From: Simplicispira metamorpha
GTDB lineage: Bacteria > Pseudomonadota > Gammaproteobacteria > Burkholderiales > Burkholderiaceae_C
Assembly (NCBI RefSeq): GCF_004341365.1
Contig: NZ_SLXH01000028.1
Coordinates: 1 to 61,965 of the forward strand
Reading direction: 5' to 3'
Length of the DNA stretch: 61,965 nucleotides
Shown here: piece after piece, positions 52,675 through 61,870 of the stretch
Layout of the letters: each line of letters begins with the position of its first letter
How positions within the stretch are numbered: the stretch's first letter is position 1
The notes under the pieces: model-generated
Told to the model about the DNA's origin: nothing
Database searches by the model: none
What the model saw: only the letters and a program-made list of their open reading frames with translations
Translations under genes and position numbers: made by a program

Positions 52675-53514
52675 TCATTCACCAGAAAAACAGGGCGCCC
52701 GTTTCTCGCGAAACGCCAGCGCGGCTTCCTTGACGTCGTTCATCGGAACCAGCATGGCGAACAGATCCAATTCCAGGTCCAGGCCGCTCTTGAGGTCAAG
52801 GTGGCAGGCCGCGCGTGCAGCCTGCTTGGCGAACAGCGTTGCCGTGGGCGGCTTCTGGGCAATGCGTTCGGCCAGGGCAGTGACCTCCGCGAGCAGCGAG
52901 TCCGCGCTGTCGGCCATGCGGGTGATCAGGCCGATGTCAAATGCCCGGCGTGCGTCAACGCGATCACCGGTCAGGAGCAAGTCCAGAGCACGCCCCGGGC
53001 CGACCACGGCTCCAAGGCGCTGGGTTCCTCCCCCTCCGGGGATCAGGCCCAGCCCCGTTTCGGGAAGGGCAAACACGGCGTCCGGGGCCGCGAAACGCAG
53101 ATCGCAAGCCAAGGCCAGTTCCATGCCCCCGCCCATGCAATAGCCATGAATGGCGGCGATCACAGGTTTCTCGGTGCGATCCAGCGCCTCGATCCAACGC
53201 GACTTCTGCATGCGCCGACGCACCTGCACCGATGTTTCCGCCGCCCGCCGTTCCTTGATGTCGGCTCCGGCGCAAAACCCGCGCGCGCCCGCGCCGCGTA
53301 TCACGATCACCCGAACGGACGGATCGCTATCGAGCTCGGCCAGCGCCGCAGGTACACCACGGCGAATGTCGTCGTTGATCGCATTGATCTGGTCCGGGCG
53401 ATTGAGCACGATCCAGCCAACGCCTCCCCGGCGCTCCACCTCGACGGCATTCCCGGGGTTCGCAGCTTCGTCACGCGTCGGGGTGGCCGGTTTGTGAAAG
53501 GAGGTTTCCATCAT
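52675..53514 (-). CDS. Enoyl-CoA hydratase (crotonase)
   Basis: 279 aa with oxyanion-hole residues in ARGFCAGADIKE and GYCMGGG, and both catalytic glutamates: E142 (MELA) and E162 (PETG). So a genuine hydratase is likely. Start at 53514 (MM) with a GGAG site overlapping the end of the VOC gene. Supplies the missing step between an acyl-CoA dehydrogenase (not in the window) and the hydroxyacyl-CoA dehydrogenase at 17482. Confidence 0.93.
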   Translation of the reverse strand: MMETSFHKPATPTRDEAANPGNAVEVERRGGVGWIVLNRPDQINAINDDIRRGVPAALAELDSDPSVRVIVIRGAGARGFCAGADIKERRAAETSVQVRRRMQKSRWIEALDRTEKPVIAAIHGYCMGGGMELALACDLRFAAPDAVFALPETGLGLIPGGGGTQRLGAVVGPGRALDLLLTGDRVDARRAFDIGLITRMADSADSLLAEVTALAERIAQKPPTATLFAKQAARAACHLDLKSGLDLELDLFAMLVPMNDVKEAALAFREKRAPCFSGE

Positions 53515-53518
53515 CGCT

Positions 53519-54484
53519 TCAATACTCCTCGAACTCAAACAGTTGCCCCCGCAGGTCGGCCGGATCGACCCGGATCAGCGGCTTCCCACCCACGGCCTCG
53601 CATTCGTCGATCCAGGTGAAACGGGTACCGCGTGCCTTCAGGTCCTCGGCCTTGGCCTGGAGACCGTTCACCGCGATGCGGATGTAGTAGGGGCCGGGCC
53701 CCCAGGAATTCAGGTAGACGCCGGCATCACCGTTCCAGCGGGTCGCCTCGATCACGTCCAGCGAAGCGCTGTGCGGCACCGTGAATTCCATGCGGGCGCG
53801 ACGGTACCCCTCCTTGTCCAGAGACTCCACAGGGCTGCCAGGCTCCCAATCGAGGTTGGCCGATACCGTGCGCAGGGTTTCGTCCAGATTGCGGACGATG
53901 TAGCCGCGCGAGGTGACTCGCACCATGTCGCCCGGCTTGGGATCGCGCGGCTCGGGCGGGGGCACGCTGAAGGTGTCGGCCGGCATCTGCAGCGGCTCCA
54001 GGGGCATGACCTCGATGCACAGACCGCCGTCCACCGATGGGTGGTAGCGGGGATCCTCGGGCGTCGCGCCCAGCCAGAGCCGGTCGAACGGCATGTCGGG
54101 GGTGCGTTGTGCCATGCGGAACCGCAGGCGCCGGCGCATGAGCTTCTCGACCAGCAGGTCGAACTTGTCGCCGCGCGCGGCCAGCACGATCGAGTGGGTC
54201 ACCATGGGCCGGTGCGCGCCCTGGTAAGCCTTGAGGCTCTCCAGGAAGTCGTGGAACATCGGATCGCCCGGGTTTGGTTGGTCCAAGTGGCACTGCGGCT
54301 CGATGCGGGTGGGGGCGACCGCCAACGATTTGTGAACCCGCAGGAAATGGGCAATGTAGGGATGGCCATCGAACGCTTGGCGCCAGTTGGGATGGCCGTG
54401 GAGGCCCAGCTTCGTCACCAACAGTTGCGCCATGCCGTCCGGGTCGGACAGCATCATGTCGGCACTCATCAACAGATCAAACAC
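53519..54484 (-). CDS. Two-domain VOC/glyoxalase-like protein (possible extradiol dioxygenase)
   Basis: 321 aa. The C-terminal half matches a VOC beta-alpha-beta module: MVRVTSRGYIVRNLDETLRTVSANL, GVYLNSWGPGPYYIRIAVNGL and QLFEFEEY, with Glu at the last strand as the metal ligand. The N-terminal half has a second weaker unit with IVLAARGDKFDLLVEKL. GTG 54484 (GGAG at 9 nt) or ATG 54469 could be the start. It might be a ring-cleaving dioxygenase, an isomerase or a binding protein; His ligands are not clear. Confidence 0.78.
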   Translation of the reverse strand: MFDLLMSADMMLSDPDGMAQLLVTKLGLHGHPNWRQAFDGHPYIAHFLRVHKSLAVAPTRIEPQCHLDQPNPGDPMFHDFLESLKAYQGAHRPMVTHSIVLAARGDKFDLLVEKLMRRRLRFRMAQRTPDMPFDRLWLGATPEDPRYHPSVDGGLCIEVMPLEPLQMPADTFSVPPPEPRDPKPGDMVRVTSRGYIVRNLDETLRTVSANLDWEPGSPVESLDKEGYRRARMEFTVPHSASLDVIEATRWNGDAGVYLNSWGPGPYYIRIAVNGLQAKAEDLKARGTRFTWIDECEAVGGKPLIRVDPADLRGQLFEFEEY

Positions 54485-54511
54485 AGGCGTTGCTCCAAGA
54501 GAAGGAAAAAG

Positions 54512-56950
54512 TCAAAGAGGAAGTGCGCCATCCGCGGGCAGTGCAGACTTGGTCTGCCGTGGATTGAGCAGGAAATGGGACAAGGCGGGAATCAGCACCA
54601 GGGCACCCACCATGTTCCACAGGAACATGAAGGTCAGCAAAATGCCCATGTCCGCCTGGAACTTGATCGGCGAAAACGCCCAGGTGATCACGCCCGCGGC
54701 CATGGTCAGCCCCACCAGCGCCACCACGCGTCCCGTGAAGTCGAGCGACCTCCGGTATGCCTCGGCGAGCGTCGAGCCACGGCGCTGCATCGCAATCTGC
54801 ACACTCAGCAGGTACAGGGCGTAGTCCACCCCGACGCCGACACCCACCGCGATCACTGGCAACGTGGCCACCTTGAGCCCGATGCCCATCCACACCATCA
54901 AGGCCTTGCAGATGATGGTGGTGATCACCAAGGGAACCATCGCCACGATGGTGGCGCGCAGGCTGCGGAAGGTCAGCAGGCACAGCAGCGCCGTGGCGCC
55001 ATACACGGCCAGGTACATCAGCAAGATGCCGCGCTCGACCTCAATGTTGGTCGCCGCCTCGATACCCGCGGAACCCGCCGCGAGCAAAAAGCGCGGCCCG
55101 CCGTCGGCAGAAGCACTGTTGTGCTCCGCGGCAAAGGCCTCACTCACCTGAAGCACGCGCTTGAGCGTGTCCGCCTTGTGATCGGCCAGGTAGGCAATCA
55201 GTGGCGAGACGGAACACGAGGTATTGGTGATGTCCGGACTCGCAATCATGGCGGCCCCCACCGCCGCATTCGTGATGCCCTGGTCCCGGCTGATGGTGAG
55301 CCACTTGCCACTGCCCTCATTCAAGGCTGCAGTGATGAAGCGCGTGGACTCCGCCAGCGAACTGGTGGCCTGCACGCCCTCGGTCTGGCGCAGTGCCTGG
55401 GCCAGTTGGTCCATCAACTGCAAGGTGCCGTACAGCCGGCAGCCATCGTCAGGATTGGTCATGATGACCACGAACTGATCATTCGACAGCCCGTAGTGGG
55501 CCGTGATATAGGCACTGTCGCGGTTGTAGCGCGAGTCCTGCCTCAATTCGGGCGCCCCCGGATCCAGGTCGCCGATGCGCAGGTCGAACATCACGACCGT
55601 GCAGACCGCGGTCATCACGGCGGCAAGCGCCACCGTCACCGTGGCCGCGCGACGCTCCGTCAGGCGATCCAGCGCACTCCAGGTGCGTCCGAGCCATCCT
55701 TGCTTGCGCGTCGTGTCCTCGGCGAGGGCGCGGCGCGCCGCAGCCTCGCTCACGCCGATGTAGGACAAGGTCACCGGGATCAGCACGAGCTTGGTGAAGA
55801 CCAGCACCGTGATCCCGATGCTGGTGGTCAGGGCCAGATCGCGAATAACCGGGATATCGATGATCACCAGCACGGCGAAGCCGACAATGTTCGTCAAAAG
55901 CGCCGTCAGGCCCGCCATGAAGAGGCGCCGGAAGGTGTAGCGCGCGGCAACGTATTTGTGCGTCCCACGGCCCACGTCCTGCAGGATGCCGTTCATCTTC
56001 TGGGCACCGTGCGAGAGCCCAATCGCGAAAATCAGGAATGGGACCAGGATCGAGTAGGGGTCCAGCTCGTAGCCCAGCAGGTTCATCAACCCCAGCAGCC
56101 ACACCACCCCGGCAACGGCCACGCTCACCAGCAGCACGGTGCTGCGGATGCACCGGGTATAGAGGTAGACAAACAGCGCGGCGACCGCCACCGAGAGTCC
56201 GAAAAAGAGCATCACCTCATGGAGCCCTGCGATCAGATCGCCGACGATCTTTGCAAACCCGACCATGTAAATGCCGGTGCTCTCGTCCTCGAACGACCGG
56301 ATCTCCTTCTCCAGGATGCGGGAGAACTCGCCATAGTTCAACGGCTCGCCCGTCTTGGGATGCCGGTCCAGCAACGGCACGATGATCATCGTAGAGCGCG
56401 CGTCATTGGCCACCAGGCTTCCAACAATGCCTGACCGCCCAACGTTTTCCTTGAGCTTGCCGATCGATTCCTGGCTGCCGCTGTAGTCCGGCGGCATGAC
56501 AGGCCCCCCCACCACGCCCTCCTCCGTCACCTGCCGCCAGCGCACGATGGGCATCCAGAGCGATTTCATCCACGAGCGGTCGACCCCTGGAATCAGGTAG
56601 AGAGCGTCATTGACCTTGCGCAGTTTTTCCAGGTAGGCTGCGTCGTAGACATCACCGCTCTTGTTCTCCACGACGACCCGCACCGTGTTTCCCAACCCGG
56701 GGAGTTCCTCCCGATAGGCAAAGTAGGTCTGAATGTACGGGCTGGAGGATGGGATCATCCGCTCAAAGCTGGCATTGACTTCCAGCTTCAGAGCGAAGTA
56801 TCCCAGCACTGCGGTAGCGACAAGGCACAGCAGCAACACTAGCAACCGGTTGTTAAAAACCAGTTGCTCCAGGCGGCTTCCTGACTTGCGGTCGAACTGT
56901 GCCGGATCGCGAACGACCGGCATGGCGGGTTGCTGGGAATGAGCAGACAT
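54512..56950 (-). CDS. RND/MMPL-family transporter
   Basis: About 812 aa with two repeats of a TM helix, a large periplasmic domain and five more TM helices (12 in total). Membrane segments near 30-52 and in VEVMLFFGLSVAVAALFVYL; the later GVGVGVDYALYLLSVQ carries the Asp used for proton coupling. It belongs to the RND-superfamily hydrophobic exporter type. Followed by VOC, preceded by a YCF48-like gene. Likely moves the substrate or a lipid between membranes. Start 56950 vs 56962 (GTG) is not settled. Confidence 0.9.
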   Translation of the reverse strand: MSAHSQQPAMPVVRDPAQFDRKSGSRLEQLVFNNRLLVLLLCLVATAVLGYFALKLEVNASFERMIPSSSPYIQTYFAYREELPGLGNTVRVVVENKSGDVYDAAYLEKLRKVNDALYLIPGVDRSWMKSLWMPIVRWRQVTEEGVVGGPVMPPDYSGSQESIGKLKENVGRSGIVGSLVANDARSTMIIVPLLDRHPKTGEPLNYGEFSRILEKEIRSFEDESTGIYMVGFAKIVGDLIAGLHEVMLFFGLSVAVAALFVYLYTRCIRSTVLLVSVAVAGVVWLLGLMNLLGYELDPYSILVPFLIFAIGLSHGAQKMNGILQDVGRGTHKYVAARYTFRRLFMAGLTALLTNIVGFAVLVIIDIPVIRDLALTTSIGITVLVFTKLVLIPVTLSYIGVSEAAARRALAEDTTRKQGWLGRTWSALDRLTERRAATVTVALAAVMTAVCTVVMFDLRIGDLDPGAPELRQDSRYNRDSAYITAHYGLSNDQFVVIMTNPDDGCRLYGTLQLMDQLAQALRQTEGVQATSSLAESTRFITAALNEGSGKWLTISRDQGITNAAVGAAMIASPDITNTSCSVSPLIAYLADHKADTLKRVLQVSEAFAAEHNSASADGGPRFLLAAGSAGIEAATNIEVERGILLMYLAVYGATALLCLLTFRSLRATIVAMVPLVITTIICKALMVWMGIGLKVATLPVIAVGVGVGVDYALYLLSVQIAMQRRGSTLAEAYRRSLDFTGRVVALVGLTMAAGVITWAFSPIKFQADMGILLTFMFLWNMVGALVLIPALSHFLLNPRQTKSALPADGALPL

Positions 56951-56989
56951 CAGAACTTTCACGAAGCAGATCTAAAGGATCTGCGGCCT

Positions 56990-58087
56990 TCATTTACCTT
57001 GCGCGGGCAACGCGATGACTCCGACACCGTTCATGCGCGCCAGAGCCAAACGATGGGTGTTGGTCATCGCGGCGTCATAGACCTCGGCACCTGGCGCTTG
57101 GTCATATAGGGTGGCGCGGGCAGCAGCAAAATCCACGGCAAGCACATTCCCATGCTGCGACACCAGAAAAGCGGAATCCCCATGGGCGATCGCACTCACA
57201 AGATTGGCATCGAGACCAGTCTCGATCTTTTTCCACGCACGCCCGGCGTCCTCGCTGACAAAGGCATTGCCACGCAGACCGTAGGCCAGCAAGCGGGGGC
57301 CAAACTGGGCAATGCCGAAGAAGCTGCCGTTGTAAGGCGTCAGCACCCGCTTGAAGCGCTGGGTCGTTGCATCGAGATGCATCACAAGGCCCTGCTCACC
57401 TGCGACGAAGACGCCCCCGTCCCCACCTGCCAGTGCATAGAGGTGGTACCGCTGGTCATTGTCGGTTTTCCAGAGCCAGGGTTGCCACGTGTTGCCGGCA
57501 TCGCTGGTTTTCAGGATCAAGCCGAAACCGCCCACGGCAAAGCCGGTGAGGCCATCGGGAGCGAACCAAATGTCGAGCAACGGCGCGGGCCAGACGTCCG
57601 CCGTGGCCGATTGCCCAACTGTCCGCTGGATCTCCGCCTCCCTCTCTTCGGAGCCTTTGGCGGAATCGCGCAGCAGCGTCAATACCGCACGCCCGTCCAG
57701 CACCCGCGTCCACGAGGCGCCGCCATCGGGCGACCTCAGGGCCACGGCATCGTGCCCCACGGCCCACGCCACGCCGGAACTGGCGAAGCGCACCGTGGTG
57801 AGGTCGGTGGAGACCGGGCTGCCGACCTGGCGCCACGATACCCCACCATCTTCGGACAGCAGGATCAAACCGCGCGGACCCACCGCAATGGTGCGCCCAC
57901 CTTGGCTCGCCACTCCGCTGGCCGTCGCCCGCTGCGCCGACACCAGAGTTCGCGATGGTGCATCGATCAGATCCGGGCGGGCTGCGCTTTGCGCTGCGAT
58001 CACCCATGGCACCGTCAGCAGCACACACCCGCCAGCGAGCGCGGCGCAAGCCCAACGCGAACGAAAGAAAGAACGCAGGAAAGTCAT
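56990..58087 (-). CDS. YCF48/BNR-repeat protein, exported
   Basis: 365 aa with an N-terminal signal/anchor (about residues 8-30) and a beta-propeller with SEDGGVSW, SPDGGASW, TSDAGNTW and SEDAGRAW Asp-box repeats (S/T-x-D-x-G-x-x-W), typical of BNR/YCF48-like photosystem-stability proteins. Commonly encoded next to RND and DUF1329/DUF1302 genes in hydrophobic-compound clusters. Likely a periplasmic partner of the transporter. Confidence 0.9.
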   Translation of the reverse strand: MTFLRSFFRSRWACAALAGGCVLLTVPWVIAAQSAARPDLIDAPSRTLVSAQRATASGVASQGGRTIAVGPRGLILLSEDGGVSWRQVGSPVSTDLTTVRFASSGVAWAVGHDAVALRSPDGGASWTRVLDGRAVLTLLRDSAKGSEEREAEIQRTVGQSATADVWPAPLLDIWFAPDGLTGFAVGGFGLILKTSDAGNTWQPWLWKTDNDQRYHLYALAGGDGGVFVAGEQGLVMHLDATTQRFKRVLTPYNGSFFGIAQFGPRLLAYGLRGNAFVSEDAGRAWKKIETGLDANLVSAIAHGDSAFLVSQHGNVLAVDFAAARATLYDQAPGAEVYDAAMTNTHRLALARMNGVGVIALPAQGK

Positions 58088-58125
58088 GGCCGGGGGATCC
58101 AATCGAGGTTGGTCATGCACGAGGC

Positions 58126-59490
58126 TCAGCGAGCCGATTCCCGCGATACGATGGCTTCAGGATTCATCTCGCGCTCGCTGCGCGCGGATGGAAGCACCTT
58201 GTAGCCTCCCACCATCACATCGTTGACATAGACGTACATGCCCTTGTTGAAGTCGTACACCACATTCTTCGCAGCAAAGGGGATCTGCTTGTCGTACATC
58301 GGCGAAGCGGCCTGAAACAGGCTACGGTACAACTGACCATTCTGGTCAAAGGCATCGTAGTTGGCGGCGCCGGTCAAATCTTCATCAAAGTAGTAGATGC
58401 GCTTGGAATACGCATGACGCTGGCCCGGCTTGAGCGTGGCTTCCACGGCCCAGACACGGTGCTTTTCCCAGCGCTCGCACTCCGGATTGACGTGGTTCGG
58501 CAGCAAAGCCTTTTCGGCCGTCGGGCAATCGTACAGATTCTTGTAGGCGTTGTACTGGATGTACATCTCCTTCTTGCCGATGAGCTTGAAGTCGAAGCGA
58601 TCCATGATGCCGGAGAATACGAACAGCTCATCGAACAAAGTAACGCCGCCCATGCTGGCTACGGGAGTGTCATAGGCGAACTCAGGTGAGAGCTTCACAC
58701 GGCGCAGGCCCGGGGTATAGCTCCAAGCCTTGCGCGGACGAGCCACCGGATCGAGATAGTCTGCCAAGCCTGTCATTTCGCCTGCACGCCGTGCCGGCAC
58801 CTTGCTGATCGAATACACCCGCCACGCCATGTCCGGATCGCGATCTGCCACGTCGGTCTGGTAGTACACAAAGTCCTGGAACGTCGCTTGCTCCGCCGTC
58901 ACCACGGCCTTGCCCGAAGTATCAATCACCCAGGAGCGGGAGGCCGCAGTGGTGATCGCGGTCTCTCCCTGGTAACGCAGGATTTGGTTCCACATCACCT
59001 CGTATCCGGTCTTCGGAATGGGGAACGGGATGCCACCGCGGCAGGCGTTTTCAATGGCAAGGCCCTCTTTGGTTGCCTTGCACGTGGTCGCATTGCGGAC
59101 GGTCGCATCCAGAATCTTCTTGGGATAGGCCGCCGTTCTGTGCGTGGGATACACATTGAGGTAGTACCCTGGGTACTTGGACAGCAGGTGCTTCTGCCCT
59201 TCGCTCAGCAAGGCTGCGTGCTGTGCCATGTTCTTGCTGTCGATGCGCAGCACGGGCTTTTCGTCTTTGAACGGATCGGTCCAGAAGCCGCTATCCGGCT
59301 TGAAGCCCTCAGGAGCCTTGGTCAACCCCCCGGTGTAGGCCGGGATGCTGCCATCGGCATTGGCTGCCTTGACCGCTCCGAACGGGGTCAGGGTGGTGCC
59401 CAGTTGCTTGGCCTCCTCCGCTGTCACGGCCGCGAAAGCTGGCGTGGCAAGGCCAATGGCAACCAGCGAAAGGATGTTGTGGAATTTCAT
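58126..59490 (-). CDS. DUF1329-family protein (LolB/outer-membrane lipoprotein-like)
   Basis: 454 aa with a cleavable signal (about 1-20, ATPAFAA). The body has EAKQLGTTLTPFGAVKAANADGSIPAYTGGL, RRVKLSPEF and KRIYYFDEDL, which fit DUF1329. The family is seen beside DUF1302 in steroid and alkane clusters. Function unknown; outer-membrane or periplasmic transport of hydrophobic substrate proposed. Confidence 0.9.
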   Translation of the reverse strand: MKFHNILSLVAIGLATPAFAAVTAEEAKQLGTTLTPFGAVKAANADGSIPAYTGGLTKAPEGFKPDSGFWTDPFKDEKPVLRIDSKNMAQHAALLSEGQKHLLSKYPGYYLNVYPTHRTAAYPKKILDATVRNATTCKATKEGLAIENACRGGIPFPIPKTGYEVMWNQILRYQGETAITTAASRSWVIDTSGKAVVTAEQATFQDFVYYQTDVADRDPDMAWRVYSISKVPARRAGEMTGLADYLDPVARPRKAWSYTPGLRRVKLSPEFAYDTPVASMGGVTLFDELFVFSGIMDRFDFKLIGKKEMYIQYNAYKNLYDCPTAEKALLPNHVNPECERWEKHRVWAVEATLKPGQRHAYSKRIYYFDEDLTGAANYDAFDQNGQLYRSLFQAASPMYDKQIPFAAKNVVYDFNKGMYVYVNDVMVGGYKVLPSARSEREMNPEAIVSRESAR

Positions 59491-59508
59491 GATTGCAGCT
59501 CCAGGGAA

Positions 59509-61254
59509 TCAGAAAGAGGTCTTATAGGTGAAAAACAGGCGACCACGATCGGTTGCGCCCACGCTGCTGTTGAGTGCGTTGCCACCAATGGCGGCCGTAC
59601 CGGCAGCGTTGTATTTGGTCGGCACGGACATGTCCGCATAGGTCAGGCTGAATTCATGCTTGCTTGCGTAGGTTGCAGCAATGCCGATTGACCACTTGAG
59701 GAGGCCTTCAAACCCGCCACCGCCGGTGGCGGCCGAGCCCTTAATGCCGTAGCTCACTGTCATCGGGACGGACACATCCAGGGACGGCAGCACGCCCAGG
59801 TACTGGGGCGTGAAGCGCATGGCAAGCTCCCAATAGTTCTTGGTCGAGCAGGTATCGGTCACATCCCCCGGCTGGGCGGTGGCACCGCTCGTTCCGAGCC
59901 GCACGCAACCGGCATACCCGACACCGCGATACAACTGCTCGTTACCCGTGACCTTCAGCAGGCGGCTGTACGCAAGTTCGCCGATCAGCGTACCGGTATC
60001 CCAGAGGGGTGTCTTGGGCAGTCCGTACGTGCCGTTCACCACGGCATGGAAAGTGTCGCCCGTCGCACCCGTGCTGGTAGCGGTATAGCTGGCAACCGAA
60101 TTGAGGTGCGCGTTCTTGCGCCAGGACACTTCGGAGCCAACGCTCACCGGGCCCACAGACTTGGAGAGACTCAGGCCCCAGAGCTTGGTAGCGGCCGGAT
60201 AGACAAACCTGAAGGTACTCGGCAACGCAGGCCCCAAGATAGCGTTGTAGGGTGCCGACACCGGAGCGAAACTGGTGAGTTGAATGCCCGTTTCCGGATT
60301 GGTATCGTTGAACTGCCGGTAGTAGGCACCCAGTGTGGAATCGATGGCATCCACATCCAGACGCGCGGAAAGCCCCCAATTCTTGTCGCCCGAGGTCTTG
60401 ACTGCCGTGTTGGCCATGGCCAGGCAGGAATAAGGACCCAGTGCCGGGTTGCAGGGCGTCAGGGCAAAACGATCGACCCCGGGCGTGTTGTCGGCGCCCA
60501 TCAGATACGTACCGGCATACGGTGCGCGCGTCGCCTTCCAGTCCAGCGCATATTGGCCTGCAAGAGACAGCTTGTCGGTCACCTGCGCCTTGAAGGTCAA
60601 CTGGTTGATGGGCAAGAAAGTTTCCTTGGTCTCAATGCCCGGGCTGGAAACAGCCTTCATGCCATCCACGGGCGACTGGCCATAGGAAATGGCATGGGCG
60701 CCGATGAACATGCCTTCACCCCAAACCACCGTGTGGCGGCCCAACTTCACGTTGACGGGAACAGAACCGAGATCGAAGTTGGACCAGACGAACGCATCCA
60801 GGATTTCACCGGACGGGCCATGTACAAAGCGGTTGACCTCGTCGTTGAACCGGTTGTTGTTGTACGACGTCGCGGAACCAGCAGGCGAAGACACCGACCT
60901 ATCGCGATACGCATGGTCGTACCAGCTTGCGGCACTGATCCGCGCACCAAAGATCCCTTTGTAGTTGAGGTCAAGTTCCCCCAAAAGATCGAGCCGGTTG
61001 GACACGATATCTCCACGGCCGAACTTGGCGTTGCCTTCGTCGGTGGTGGCAAAATTCAACAGTCGTTGGTCTTGTGCCTCGGTACGAACCCCCAAGTTGT
61101 ATCGAACCGTCGCATCGGCACGCACCTTGAAGTCGGGATTGCCAGTGTCAAGCTCCAGTGCGTGTGCACCACTGGTTGCGACCAATGCCGCTGCAGCGGC
61201 AATCATGTGCACTGCGGCCTGGGAGGGAGCCGTCCTCGTTTGTCGATTTTTCAT
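59509..61254 (-). CDS. DUF1302-family outer-membrane protein
   Basis: 581 aa with signal peptide to about residue 33 (SGAHA). Many alternating aromatic/hydrophobic strands and a C-terminal Phe (LFFTYKTSF) indicate a beta-barrel. ATG 61254 has a GGAGA site. First gene of the operon with DUF1329, YCF48 and RND. Probable outer-membrane channel for a hydrophobic compound. Confidence 0.92.
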   Translation of the reverse strand: MKNRQTRTAPSQAAVHMIAAAAALVATSGAHALELDTGNPDFKVRADATVRYNLGVRTEAQDQRLLNFATTDEGNAKFGRGDIVSNRLDLLGELDLNYKGIFGARISAASWYDHAYRDRSVSSPAGSATSYNNNRFNDEVNRFVHGPSGEILDAFVWSNFDLGSVPVNVKLGRHTVVWGEGMFIGAHAISYGQSPVDGMKAVSSPGIETKETFLPINQLTFKAQVTDKLSLAGQYALDWKATRAPYAGTYLMGADNTPGVDRFALTPCNPALGPYSCLAMANTAVKTSGDKNWGLSARLDVDAIDSTLGAYYRQFNDTNPETGIQLTSFAPVSAPYNAILGPALPSTFRFVYPAATKLWGLSLSKSVGPVSVGSEVSWRKNAHLNSVASYTATSTGATGDTFHAVVNGTYGLPKTPLWDTGTLIGELAYSRLLKVTGNEQLYRGVGYAGCVRLGTSGATAQPGDVTDTCSTKNYWELAMRFTPQYLGVLPSLDVSVPMTVSYGIKGSAATGGGGFEGLLKWSIGIAATYASKHEFSLTYADMSVPTKYNAAGTAAIGGNALNSSVGATDRGRLFFTYKTSF

Positions 61255-61428
61255 GAGTTTGTCTCCATCAGTTGGGGATTTACCTGCTACTTGGCACAAG
61301 CTTCAGTCAGCCCTCCCATGCGTCCCCCTGAGGTGTCAGGGCTGGCCAGCGCAGCTCGCCTTCATTCTGTATGCTGCCTGCGATTCTGCATTTAGAATTT
61401 TCTTCCCGATTCCGGGTTTTCACCTAAT

Positions 61429-61458
61429 TTGAACAAATTTATCCATAGCGTCTAAAAT
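61429..61458 (+). promoter_or_regulatory. Putative promoter of the truncated TetR gene
   Basis: TTGAAC (61429-61434) and TAAAAT (61453-61458), 18-nt spacer. Transcription would start very close to ATG 61466, giving a leaderless mRNA or pointing to a later start. TTGAACAAA also matches the recurring island motif and may act on the divergent DUF1302 operon. Confidence 0.45.
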
Positions 61459-61465
61459 AAGACCG

Positions 61466-61825
61466 ATGGAGGCGGTGCAGTCGGCATCCAGCGTGGCGGC
61501 GAAGCCGCTATCCAGCGTCGAGCATCAGGGATGGAGTCCGCTGCGGTCGCCGGTCCACGAAACGCACCCTTTGATGCAGATAGAAGCTCAGCCACGTCCA
61601 CGAACGAAACCGCCGGAAGCACGGCGAGAAGAACTCATGAATGCCGCCCAGGCGTTGTTCCTGAAGAAGGGGGTGGGCGCTACCGTGATCAGGGAGATCA
61701 CTGATAGCACGGAAGTGGCGAAGGGCTCGTTCTACCTGTACTTCTCATCCAAGGAAGACATTCATATCGCACTGGCCGAGCGGTTCCACAGAGGTGGCCC
61801 CGTTTGTTTGAACACAAATCGCTAA
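61466..61825 (+). pseudogene. TetR-family regulator, truncated
   Basis: 119 aa: only the N-terminal HTH domain remains (ATVIREITDSTEVAKGSFYLYF, then SSKEDIHIALAERF), after which sequence of IS-like origin takes over and a stop soon follows. The ligand domain is lost. ATG 61466 or a later one at 61574 could be the start. It is divergent from the DUF1302 operon and was probably its regulator; loss may make the operon constitutive. Confidence 0.8.
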
Positions 61826-61870
61826 ACGATAAGTGGAACCGGTCCGCTCAAGCTGCCTGTTGAATCGCCC
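61790..61870 (+). mobile_element. Insertion-sequence remnant within the TetR gene
   Basis: The sequence from GAGGTGGCCCCGTTTG to the transposase piece has no relation to the TetR frame; GAGGTGGCCCC...AACACAAATCGCTAAACGATAAGTGG resembles the ends of IS3-type elements by recall. An IS3-like end followed by an IS701 fragment suggests nested insertions. Confidence 0.45.

Noticed and set aside
53543-56434. Plus-strand open frame of 963 codons
   Set aside because: Antisense to the VOC and RND genes; composition is His/Gln/Arg-rich with no recognizable domain.
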